Assembly: GCA_949130495.1 (NCBI GenBank)
Contig: OX422210.1
Coordinates: 631,040,585-631,104,584 of the forward strand
Origin: Sambucus nigra
Taxonomy: Eukaryota > Streptophyta > Magnoliopsida > Dipsacales > Adoxaceae
Length of the DNA stretch: 64,000 nt
Direction of reading: 5' to 3'
The stretch's first letter is position 1; every line of letters starts with the position of its first letter. The translations under genes were made by a program, and so were the position numbers. Below, in pieces: positions 23,110 through 33,815 of the stretch. The notes beneath the pieces are model-generated. The model was not told the origin of the DNA. It saw nothing but the letters and a program-made list of their open reading frames with translations, and did no database searches.

Positions 23110-26100
23110 TTATACATGATAGACTTTCAACCATTTGTTGTTAATCTTAAATGGTTTATATTCTTCTGTCTAAGAAATTAAGCAATAACCTGAATTGTGA
23201 GCCTCATTTATAATGAAAGGTCCCTCCTAATTCTCTTCAAACTTAGGTAGAGGAATCCCCCTGGTGTGCTTCACTACTTCCTTCAAAATAAGGTCTCCTT
23301 CAACAAACTTCCTTGGTCTCACCAAGTTGTCATATGCCCTTGAGAGCTGATTCGTGTACATTTGAAAGTGTTGCATCGCATTATCTATGTGCTCATCCAA
23401 CTCCTCCAACTTCACATGTCTGTTCTGAGTGAGCATGCTACTTTGTAAGGCATATCGAGCAGAGGGAACTTACAACTCCACCGGGAGAATCGCTTCAGCT
23501 CCATACACAAGGAAGAACGGGGTATATCCTATGGTCTTCCTTTTAGTTGTTCGATAGGCCCATAGAGCAGTTGGGATCTTATCATCCCATGATCCTGGGA
23601 AATCCTCCATTGTCTTGGTCAAAATGTTGACCAATGTTTTGTTAGTTGCTTTGGTTTGATCGTTTCCCTTTCGGTATGCCACCGTTAAAGTATGATGAAC
23701 AATGGAGTATTTGTATATGAACATCTTTACCTATGAATTGATGAATGGGTTTCCCTTATTAGAGAGGATAACCTTTGGAATCTCAAAATGGCAAATGATG
23801 TATTCTCTAATAAAGTTGCTCACCACCCCCGCTGTTGCCCTTCTTAATGGTATCGCTTCATCCCACTTTGTAAAGCACTCCATTTCCACTAGTATCTAGA
23901 TCTTTCCTCTCGAAGAAGTATGTATTTCCCGTACCAGGTCAAACACCCAAGTGTGGAAAGGGTGAAGGGTTGCCAGAGAGTGTAGATCCACCCATGAAGT
24001 ATGAATCATATTTCTATGCAGTTGGCAAGCTTTACATTTTCGAACAAACTTAACAAAGTCTTTCTCCATCGTTGGCCAATAATACCCCATCGTCATCAGC
24101 TGGTCATACAACTTTTCTCCTCCTATGTGAGCTAGATCGTGAGCTTTCTTGAGGACTTCGGCTTCTTCTTCCTTTGTAATGCAACGCAATGGCCTATTGA
24201 AGTACCCTCTTCGATAAAGCTGCCCTTCTTGAACGTAGAACCTTGGATCCCTTCTTTTTAGCCCCATCACATAAATATTCTCCATAGGGATAAATCCATC
24301 CTTAATGAAGTTAATATAGGACTGCCTCCAATCTGGTTGAGCTTCAATGAAATGGCATTCAACTGCTTCGAAGAACAGTTGGCACTTGTCACACTTCCGT
24401 TGTAACTCTGTTGTGTCTTGCTTCATTCTAGTCCAGAAGTATCCTTCCCTTTGAATTCATCTGTAAAGAGGGATCTCAGTTATTTTACAGTTCTCTTCCT
24501 GTGTTTTCTTTAATCCCCTCTCTACTTCTTATGGGTCGATGCATCTTGATAGTCATCCTCCTGCATTTCTGTAGTAGAGGTTTCCCTGATTTGTAAAGTA
24601 TTGGGTTAGCTCTCTCATCTCGATCGCTCCTTCCCCAGACTCCAATTATTTTCTAACCTCTCCCTTCTAATCAGAGTTATCCTCCATCGGTAGGATTGAA
24701 TGGACTACCGAAGGAGCTATTATTCATTGGATCATAACTATAGTTGTATCGTCCTCCATGATCATCTGTTGGGTGATAGTGTCATAGGCATGTGGATGGC
24801 AATTCATCCTTTGGAGATGCCTCTTGATCTTAGTGCATTGGAACTGGTTGAGGATCCTTTGAATTATTGTCCTGTGTGGCACCAAACTGAGGTGTTTTAG
24901 CGCATATTCTCTATCTACTTGTTGAATCACCAAGTTCGAATCGCCCTTGATGCAGAGCGAACGAATACCCCTTCGAAGGGCCTCCAGCAGCCCTAGTACA
25001 AACGCCTCATACTCTTCTTCATTGTTGGAAGAAGGGAAATCTAACTTGTAGGAAAGAAAAATTTCTTCCGTTCCTCTTGAAAGAATAACCCCTGCTCCTT
25101 ATTTCTTCTTCGTTAAAAATCCATCAAACTGCATCATCCATTCCTCCTCACTTGCGTCTAAATGATTGGCCTGCAAATCATCTCCTAGAATTCTCTCTCG
25201 TGGTGGCTCAAACATACCTAACGGGAAGATTGCCAAGAGATCTGCGTATGCCTGGCTCTTGATTGCACGAAGGACCACGCACTTCAAGTCATACTCTGAG
25301 AGAATGAGGAACCACCTAGTTGCCCTACCAATTAATATGGTTCTTGCTAACAAAAACTTAATAGGATTACATCTTGTTACAATATGAATTGTAAAAGACA
25401 ACATATAATATCTAAGTTTTTGTGCTACAAAGACTAAGGATAAATAATGCCTTTCCAAGATATTATACCTGACCTCTGGCCCATGTATGATTCTACTAAG
25501 GTAGTATATTGGTCGTTCTTGCCCGTGAATCTCCTAAGCCAATATAGATTCAACGGACCTCATAGTGGATGTGAGGTATAACTGCAATGGTATTCCGTCC
25601 CTTGGAGGAATCATGGTATGTGGTGAAACGAGCACCTTCTTTAGCCTGGTGAGAGACTCCTGATGAACTTCCTCCCACTTGAACTTTCTGTTCTTTCATA
25701 AACGATGCATCAATGGGTGCGTTATTTGGGCCAATCCAGGAATAAATCTCCTAAGGTAGGAAACTTTGCCGAGGAAACTCTTGAGCTCATTCGTCGTTAT
25801 TGGACTTGGCATCTCCAAGATCGCTCGATGTTTGTCTTGATCCATCTGCACCCTTTGTCGATCCATCACAAAACCCAAAAACTTTCCACTAGTTACTCCA
25901 AAGATGCATTTTAGCGGGTTCATCTTCAGCTTGTACTTCCTGCATGGCAAACACCTTCCTCAAATCGCTCAAATGGGACTCCTCCTTCTTCGATTTGATG
26001 GTCAAATCGTCCACATAAAATTCCATAAATTTTTGAAAGAAGTCATGGAAAATGTCCATCATTGTTCTTTGATAAGTATCCCCCGCGTTCTTGATTCCAA

Positions 26101-27730
26101 ACGGCATCACCTTATACATGAAGTTGCCCAAAGGGGTTCTAAACGTCATATTCTTTGAATCTAAAGGGTCCATCTTGATCTGGTTGTACCCCACATACCC
26201 ATCCATGAAACTATACATCTCATGTCCAGCCGTTGCATCTATCAAGATATCAATGGAGGTAGAGGGAACTCATCTTTGGGATAAGCCCTATTCAAGTCTC
26301 TGAAATCCACGCAGATCCTTATTTGATTCTTGTCCTTATTACCCACTAGGCCAATGCTAGACAGTCAGAGTGGGTGTTATATCGGTTTGATAATCTTGGA
26401 CCTCTTCTTTGATCTTCAAGTCCAGCTCAGGCTTGTAACTCCTCGTTGCTTACTTGACTGGAATGGCTAAAGGCATCACGTTTAATTTGTGGCAGCTTAC
26501 TTCTTCATCTAGCCCCTCCATCTCCATATACTTCCATGAAAAAACATCTATAAACTCCGAATTAACTCAATAAAAGCCTCCTGTTTCTCCATGTTAACAT
26601 CCTTCAAGATAAAAATGGTCCTTGGCTCATCCCATTCTCTTGCCAGGTTTAGCTACTCCAATTCTTGTGCTTGTGGCTTAGGTTGGTCCATCAAGTAGTT
26701 TGGTTCTTTGGCAATATCATCCACGAACTCCTATATGTTAGAGTTATCTATCACCATACATTATCCCCGTTGATCCATAAAAAAACACTCATATATCGGG
26801 TCAGCCTCCTCGTCAAGCCTTTGTCATAGCTCATTCGGCTGGCCGTTCACACCATTATAAGCGATAAACCACCTTTGCCTCCTCGATAACAATTTTTATG
26901 CACTGTCTGCTGGCAGTTGAAATGGATTTCCTCTTCCTCTCTCTAGAAGCTTCTGCCACTCTTTCTTCTGGGAATCGGATCAACACGCTCTGCCGTTGGA
27001 CCTCATGCCCCATTGGATCCATTATGGGCCTCATATTATCTTTGATCTTCTTAGAGATATTCTGAGGTCGAGGGACCACTTGGTGGGCTTCTTCTTCCAC
27101 CACTCCTTTGTTGCTTGCAATTTCGTTATTCTGGACATTCACATGCCCCATCCTTTCTCTGATCGAGGGAACCCATGCTCCCTCCATTCTTCTTGTTAGG
27201 ACTCTAACATCCTCCTGTAACTTTGTGTAAAATACTACAACTACTAGGTTATCTTCTTTGACAGCAAAAGGCCTCTTCGTAGCTCGTATGGTGATCTTAG
27301 TTCCTTTGATATTTGCCTTGGCATATTGGTGATACGTCGAAGGAACTAGTCTTTGGTTGTGTATCCATAATCTTCATATCAATAGATGGTAGGAAGTTGC
27401 ACTCTCTATCACGTGGAATTTGATTTGGGAACTCATATTTCCCATCACAATCCCAACATTCACATAACCAATGGACTTGGAAGACTCGTTATCATAACCA
27501 GAAATCACTAAGGGCATGGGGAAAAACCTTTCCTCTGGGATTTTGGCTGCATGGAAATAATTGATTGGAATGATGTTTATGGAGGCACCCCCATCCATGA
27601 GAGCCCTTGCAAAACTAACTCCGTTGTTGCTGGCCGTCACATATAACGGCCTATTGTGAGGAAATCTCATAGCTCTATCAGCATCGTTGAAAGTTATTTC
27701 TGATAGAAATTTGCTTACCAATCTTGCCAT
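23110..27730 (-). pseudogene. Pol of element B (protease, RT, RNase H, integrase), broken
   Basis: Protease spans 27730-27374 with the active-site block ARALMDGGASINIIP. RT includes MYSFMDGYVGYNQIKMDP, KVMPFGIKNAGDTYQR and the YVDD site at about 26008-26019. RNase H regions span about 25450-24700. Integrase spans 24426 to about 23110 with HIGGEKLYDQLMTMGYYWP, then CKACQLH, and the GPY/F-like end. Frames are interrupted repeatedly. In integrase the second Asp is replaced by Asn (LSNKGNPF) and the Glu by Lys (QTKATN), so strand transfer would be lost even if the frames were whole. Tat/Ogre affinity rests on the domain order, the primer site and the antisense gene. Confidence 0.78.
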
Positions 27731-27739
27731 AGGCCCCCT

Positions 27740-29420
27740 CTATCTCAGCGAAGGGACTGCGTTCTTCCTTGCAATGTCAAGGATCTCTTGGGTTATCTCT
27801 AACCTACTTTCTTTCGACATCCCCACCTGGTCGAAGAACCAGGTCAACTTTGGGGACATTGAAACTGCACGGTACTCCAAACCTTGATCTACTTCTTTAC
27901 CTTCAATCTTGTATATGTCCTCCACATCCCTAGCACTTGCTTCATCATAAGCTAATACCACATTAGCCACTACTCTGGTATAGTCCTCCAGAGCCTCTTC
28001 AAATTCCTCTTGTTCTAACATCAGCTTCATTGCTTCCTCTTCTGCCTCATCGTCATAGGCCACCACCAGATTAACCCCATATGCTGGGAGTAGATTGCTG
28101 TTAACATTCTGAGGAGGGATTTGCAGTGTCCCTGCCTTTACATGTTTATCAATGATCTTCCTAAGTGTGAAAAAACTCTCAGTTGGGTGACCAATCTTCT
28201 GACGGATCTGATAGTACTTGGGGTTGGCTCGCATTTCAGCATCTGGCTTCGTTGGAGCTCTGTCTTTAGGCTCATATACCGTTCCTACCGACACCATTGT
28301 GTTGTAACAACTCATAACTTCTTCGATGGTACAAGGCAATGGTGGTGGGTCCTCTCGGTCTCTCCCAAACTTCCTCATGTTGTCCTTCTTCGCTAATTTT
28401 CCCTCGTCTGCTCCTTTGGTATATCCCACCCGTGGGGCCTGAGACCTTCCTCCCGCGAGTTGTATCGACTTCCTAAACATCATGGGCACCACCACCGGGT
28501 TTGTTCGTACCACCAATGAGATATTCCTTGCTGCTTTTAGGAACGCTGCAAAAATCCTCTTGTGTGTCTCATTGATGAGATGGCAGATGTACTCAGGGAT
28601 CAGTCCTTCAATGCAAATCTGTAGTAGCTTGGACTCCTTGGCTTCCTCCCTTACATCGAGGGACCTTTCCCTGAACCTTCGCCACATCTTCCCCTGGTCA
28701 TTACTTCTCCCTCCCCATTTGGGTCAAGGTGAATTCATCTTCTACCAAAAAGAACTTATGGACAAATAACACATTCATCTCTTCCCACGTGGGGACACTC
28801 TTAGGGGCCAGGTGAGAATACCATGTATATGCCTTATCGGTTAAGGATTTGGAAAACTCCCTTAACCTGGGCTTTTTGTTGTTGCAGTGAGCCCCCAAAT
28901 GTTCAACAAATCACTTGATGTGCTCCTTCGGGTTCCCACCCTTTACTGTGTACTTTTCAAAGATAGTAGGAATATAATCTTTTGGGTAAGGCTCATCATT
29001 ATATTCATGTGGGCAAGGCATTTGAAAGTCATCATAAATTGAAGCTACCTCTCCAGCAAACTGCGAGGAAGCTTGCATTAACTTCAACATCTTCTTCCTC
29101 ATTTCCTCCATAGCAGATACCGTTGAAGGAACGGACAGAGGGACCACTAGTGGGACGCCCATTGGACCTAGAGTAACCACCATAGTTGGAACGCCTGTTA
29201 CTCCTGGATTTCCCACCGTTGGGACAGAAGTAGGTGATATGCTTGTTGGGGCAGTTCCCATTGGAACTGCGCTTGGTGGGGTCGTTGGGACCACCACTGG
29301 CGTCACGAAGGAATTGGCCTCAAATCCCCTCAACACCGTTGAAGCTACATAAGTTTGCAAAAACTCATAAAATTTATTCATGAGGAGTGCCACTTGAGTT
29401 GGTCCCAACCTGGCGCTCAT
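27740..29420 (-). pseudogene. Gag of element B
   Basis: The N-terminal segment (29420-28911) is a Val/Pro/Thr-rich leader followed by MEEMRKKMLKLMQASSQFAG. The Retrotrans_gag core (KSLTDKAYTWYSHLAPKSVP and WEEMNVLFVHKFF) is in another frame at 28898-28701. The C-terminal part (315 residues open, 28687-27740) has LLQICIEGLIPEYICHLINE and an acidic tail. A conventional CCHC knuckle was not seen. At least one frameshift near 28900-28910 breaks the gene. Confidence 0.7.
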
Positions 29421-29618
29421 GGAAGCCTACATCACTCCTAGAATGCCTGTCACCATTTCAACTGGAGGTACCTCCACTCTAGGGGCCCCATCCTGAGGCA
29501 CCCCATCTCTAGAAGCTTCCAGCTCTCTTGCCTCTTGTTCTTCATTACGTTGAGTATCATCAAAGTTAAGTCTTCGATTAACATTATCATGTCATATACT
29601 CTTTGCTAGAAGAATACC

Positions 29619-29636
29619 TCCCCAGCAGAGTCGCCA
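29619..29636 (-). other. Element B primer-binding site
   Basis: The complement reads TGGCGACTCTGCTGGGGA, 2 nt inside the right LTR. It differs from the sites of A, C and D and is of the TGGCGACTC type that I recall from Ogre elements (tRNA-Arg reported there; not checked here). Confidence 0.65.
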
Positions 29637-29638
29637 AA

Positions 29639-30636
29639 TGTAAGAGGGTAGTTTTGATAAGATGGAGGCATAACCCCTTTTTATTACAGTAATAATAAGT
29701 TAATCGAGGAACAACTCTGACTAATCAAGACACATAATCACAAATCAATTGAGATAAACTCAGTTTGGATTCACAAAACTCTCGTGTATAGCTCAAGAAA
29801 CAATGATGAACTCAGAAACAACTCGCTAAGAGGGAGAGAGAGGTAAGTACCTTAGATACACCTTGGCAGGTAGCCAAACACACCAACTAACCCTCAAAGA
29901 TATCTAGTCAGGTAGTAAAGCTTCGTAATAAATGGCAACAATGGTTGTTGAGTAAACTCTAGTTTGCAATAACTTCTCTCTGATATTTTTTCTCTCTAGA
30001 AAATAACTTCTAAAAGAACATCCTTTCCTCAGAAGTGGTTGAGGCCCATAAATATCCCCCACACCACTCCCGAGGTGCCTCAGTCTTTCACAGCTGTGAA
30101 AAGACATACCTCATACTTTATGTCACAAACATTAAATGCCTGGTGGACTAGTCAGCTCTACGTCATAAACATTAAATGCCAAGACATGCCTTTTCCCTAA
30201 CCACTGTGCGTCAGGGGGAGGTCATCACAGAGGTGGCTCACCAACAGTCTGACAGCTCCCAATACCACGGTGGTTTAATCAAGTGCAGATTTGACATTGT
30301 TAGTTGTCTAGTGACATCACCTAAAGTAGATGTGACATTAAGTAGAGGGTTATTTCGTTCATAACTCAATGCAGAAGGGAACTCAAGACTATTATGTCTA
30401 TGGTTCCACGATCAAAGGTCTTATGGTGTTTTACCAGGTGTATCTAAGATGGTCAGGACAAGCCCCAATGATGCCTCACTTATCAATCCTCCAAACCAAG
30501 TCCCTCTGAACATCCCACGGTGAGGTCGTTAGATAGAGCATGAAAGCTATCCCAGGACCTGCCAAGCCTGGTCTCTCACGAGTACCATTTGACCTCACAC
30601 TAAATGCCATTATAATCGTTACATCATTACAATCGT
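29639..30636 (-). repeat. Element B 5' LTR, part 1 (left of element C)
   Basis: It starts TGTAAGAGGG and parallels 16080-17070 of the other LTR. It ends with ATCGT (30632-30636), the target site duplicated by element C. Confidence 0.88.
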
Positions 30637-31223
30637 TGTTGATACCAAAATTAATATGCTGATGTGGACGAATAGTATGAAGACACGTGTCAATCTACGT
30701 GGCACAATAACAGCGAGGAAGATCATTTACTGAACAACTATGGTTGGTACCGAGTAACGAGAATACACCGAGGAGCTCTATCATGCCGAGGAACTCCATC
30801 CGAGGAACTCTTTCATCCCGAGATACTCTAAGCACTCCGAGGAACTCTTGATCAACGAGCAACTAAGGCGGTCCGAACTGCACCTCGGCCGTGTCATCAA
30901 TTATCAGGCGGACAACTGTTCAACTATTCATTAGATTCTTGACGCACACGCCGCATTAAATGTATTACCCATTCATATGTATATCATTTAATGTAGTGGA
31001 CCTTTCATGTACAGCCTTGAGGCTATAAATACCTTGTATCAATCCCATTCAAGGGGACCGGAATTTTCTTGAGAGAACTTGTAATCAAGAATTCCATAAA
31101 CACTCAGCAATAACATAACAGTGGACGTAGGCTTTATTCCTAGCCGAACCACTTTAAAAATCTTTGTCTTATTTATTTATCTGTGATTGAAGAATTAGAG
31201 TGATCTAGTTTTTTACATCAACA
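30637..31223 (+). repeat. Element C 5' LTR
   Basis: U3 contains a G-box CACGTG at 30684-30689, a TACGTGGC motif just after it, and a cluster of CCGAGGAACTC-type repeats at about 30765-30855. A TATAAATA box lies at 31024-31031, so transcription should start near 31055-31065. LTR ends are TGTTGATACC and TACATCAACA. Confidence 0.95.
31024..31031 (+). promoter_or_regulatory. TATA box of element C 5' LTR
   Basis: TATAAATA is preceded by GAGGC and lies 190 bp before the LTR end. The repeat cluster of CGAGGAACTC motifs lies 160-270 bp upstream. The same box occurs at 42494-42501 in the 3' LTR. Confidence 0.8.
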
Positions 31224-31226
31224 GAT

Positions 31227-31244
31227 TGGCGCCGTCTGTGGGAA
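31227..31244 (+). other. Element C primer-binding site
   Basis: TGGCGCCGTCTGTGGGAA starts 3 nt after the LTR. Its first nine bases equal those of a tRNA-Asp site (compare element D, 58606-58623), but the rest differs, so either a diverged tRNA-Asp or another tRNA primes this family. Confidence 0.8.
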
Positions 31245-31286
31245 ACGACTGTTGTTATCGTTTTTCATAAAAATCATTTGTCACCA

Positions 31287-33803
31287 ATGGCAGATAATCC
31301 AGAATCCAGTAATCGAAATGCTGGAAATACTGGAAATCTTCCAAATCCATCTGCATCTCCAGATCTGGCCGGAATTATGATGAATCTGGCTCAGGGACAA
31401 ACTGCCATGCAAGAATCTATGAGGCAACTCCTTCAAACTCTTCAAGGCGGTGTATCTACTCATTCAGGGCAAAGGACTGATCATGGGCAATCACGATCCA
31501 GACGTATTGGGTCATATCGCAATGGGGAATCCAATGATTCTTCTTATCAACCTGGGCGAACTTCATCAATACGGGCTTCGGATACAGATCAACGTATCAC
31601 TCTCTCTCCGGAGAGAACTAGCGCTTTGGAGAGGTTAAGTAGAGTATCTCCTTTCAGTCGGTTAGGACCAAGGAGGAACATGAATCCACCTAGGGCTCAA
31701 TCAAGAAGTTTTCGACCGCCGTCAGGATTAAGAGAAGGATCTGCGCAATCGCGACCAACCACTCGTCGAGATAAATCTCAGGAAGCTACGTCAGAGCAAT
31801 CAGTTGCTCGGACTAAACGGCCCGAGGAAAGAAATGAAGCATGGAAAGGTTCCATTCAACGATTGGAGGATAGACTGGGAGAAATGGCTAAGGCAAGGAA
31901 CCCCTTACAGAGAACTTTTGTTCAAGGGACACCTTTTGTGCAAGCCATTGTGGATTTCCCTACACCGTCGAAATTCAAAGCACCTGTAGTGACCCCCAAG
32001 TACGATGGAAAGACAGATCCCGTACTTCATATAGAACAGTATCAAGCTGCTGCAGATATCTATGCTGTCCCCGACGAGATGAGGTGTAGAGCATTCTCGG
32101 GAACTCTTACCGGATCTGCACAGATATGGTACAATAATCTTCCTCGGGGTAAGATTTCAACTTTTGTTCAGTTAGCCGAGCTGTTTATTGGTAATTTTTG
32201 TTTTGGAGCAAAACCAGTAAAGCGAGTAGCGCACTTATTAAGTGTTAGACAAAAATCAGGAGAAAGTACTAGAGATTACATAACTCGTTTCAATAACGAG
32301 AAATTGGAAGTCATAGATTATGAAGAAAAGACAGCAATCACTACTTTGATGAGTGGTTTGCTGCCTAACAAGCTATACTATACTCTGGCCAAAGATCCGC
32401 CTAAAAATATGTCAGAATTGATGGCAAAGGCGGCCAAAATCATGAATGCCGAGGAGGCTATGACTGCGAAGAAGAATATGGATAAAGAAGTTAAAGTGGA
32501 GGTCGACAACTCTAAGAAGAAAGATCAGAAAGGTAATGGTGGTGACAAACATTTCAGGAATAACAGGATAAAGTTGGAAGCCCTAAAGAAGTATGATAAT
32601 TATACTCCATTGAAAATGGGTATTAATCATGTTTTAGAAGAGATCAGGAATAACGAGGAAATCAAATGGCCAGAGAAACTGAAGACAGATCCAGACATGA
32701 GGAATAAGACCAAATATTACGAGTTTCACAAAGATCACGGCCATATGACCAAAAATTGTATAGCCCTTCAGAACGAGATTGAAACACTCATTCGAAGAGG
32801 AAAATTATCAAAGTATGTAGATCGCCGAGGTGAGAGGACAAATGAGGACAGAATTAGAAAGAGATCTAGATCTCCTCGTCGTGCAGAGGAGAAAAGGAGG
32901 AGGGACCATGAAGAGGATCCAGATGATGACCCCGATCTTCCCAAGAAGCCAAGAAAACCTGAACGAGAGGTATTTTCCATACGTTTTGGATCATTTCATT
33001 GTAACGTTATTACAGGGGGAGATGCAGGAGGAGGAGACCTTACTGCAGAAAGAAAAGCTTATCTCGGAGAGGCTCAAGCTTGTTCATATATTCAGCGAAT
33101 AAACCTGGCCGAGGATGATCGTCCTCGGAAGGTAAATAAAGAGAAGCTAGTGATTGGTTTTTCAAAAAACGACCTGGCAGGTGTTCTTTACCCTCATGAT
33201 GATCCTTTGGTGATCAAAATGAGAATGAAGGACGTGATCATTTCAAGGGTGTTGGTAGACAATGGTAGTTCAGCAGACATCATGTACTATTCATGCTTTG
33301 ATAGCCTGAATTTGAAATTATCTCAATTGGAACCTTATCACAGACCCCTTCTGGGTTTTGCTGGTGAGAAAGTTTTTCCACTTGGGACGATCAAGTTGGA
33401 TATATTCATTGGAACCTGGCCTGTTTGTCGAACAGAAAGAATACGATTCTTTGTGATGGATAAGAATGTGCAGTCAGCCTACAACATCATCATGGGAAGA
33501 GTTGGATTGAAGAAGTTTGAAGCCATTCCTTCTACAGTACATCAATGTTTGAAATTCCCAACAAATTTTGGAGTTGGAGTGGTGAAAGGTGATCAAAAAG
33601 TAGCTCGGGAATGCTATTATTCGTCGGCCGAGCAAGAAGAACTAGAAGGATCAATGAAAAAGACTACAACTTACCAGGTGGAGGAAGGTACAGAAATTGA
33701 AACTCTTGATCCCAGGGATGAATCTCAACTTGTAAAAGGACAGGTGATGGAATCTACAGAAAATGTTATTTTGGACGACGAACATCCTGAACGAATAACC
33801 TAG
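31287..33803 (+). CDS. Gag-protease of element C
   Basis: The start is the ATG in CACCAATGGC at 31287, a good plant context; an upstream in-frame TTG at 31278 is not needed. It gives about 838 residues to a TAG at 33801-33803. The N-terminal third is Ser/Arg-rich. The gag core (FSGTLTGSAQIWYNNLPRGK, then FVQLAELFIGNF) lies at about residues 270-315. A nucleocapsid-like block YYEFHKDHGHMTKNC is at about residue 475; the first Cys of the usual C-x-F-H form reads Tyr. Protease has VLVDNGSSADIMYYSCF at about residues 655-672. The frame continues after the stop straight into RT, so the native product is probably one polyprotein and TAG a nonsense codon, or less likely a readthrough site. Confidence 0.88.
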   Translation: MADNPESSNRNAGNTGNLPNPSASPDLAGIMMNLAQGQTAMQESMRQLLQTLQGGVSTHSGQRTDHGQSRSRRIGSYRNGESNDSSYQPGRTSSIRASDTDQRITLSPERTSALERLSRVSPFSRLGPRRNMNPPRAQSRSFRPPSGLREGSAQSRPTTRRDKSQEATSEQSVARTKRPEERNEAWKGSIQRLEDRLGEMAKARNPLQRTFVQGTPFVQAIVDFPTPSKFKAPVVTPKYDGKTDPVLHIEQYQAAADIYAVPDEMRCRAFSGTLTGSAQIWYNNLPRGKISTFVQLAELFIGNFCFGAKPVKRVAHLLSVRQKSGESTRDYITRFNNEKLEVIDYEEKTAITTLMSGLLPNKLYYTLAKDPPKNMSELMAKAAKIMNAEEAMTAKKNMDKEVKVEVDNSKKKDQKGNGGDKHFRNNRIKLEALKKYDNYTPLKMGINHVLEEIRNNEEIKWPEKLKTDPDMRNKTKYYEFHKDHGHMTKNCIALQNEIETLIRRGKLSKYVDRRGERTNEDRIRKRSRSPRRAEEKRRRDHEEDPDDDPDLPKKPRKPEREVFSIRFGSFHCNVITGGDAGGGDLTAERKAYLGEAQACSYIQRINLAEDDRPRKVNKEKLVIGFSKNDLAGVLYPHDDPLVIKMRMKDVIISRVLVDNGSSADIMYYSCFDSLNLKLSQLEPYHRPLLGFAGEKVFPLGTIKLDIFIGTWPVCRTERIRFFVMDKNVQSAYNIIMGRVGLKKFEAIPSTVHQCLKFPTNFGVGVVKGDQKVARECYYSSAEQEELEGSMKKTTTYQVEEGTEIETLDPRDESQLVKGQVMESTENVILDDEHPERIT

Positions 33804-33815
33804 ATAGGTTCATCG

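Noticed and set aside
31278..31286. Earlier start of C gag at 31278
   Set aside because: That codon is TTG; the ATG at 31287 has good context and lies only three codons downstream.
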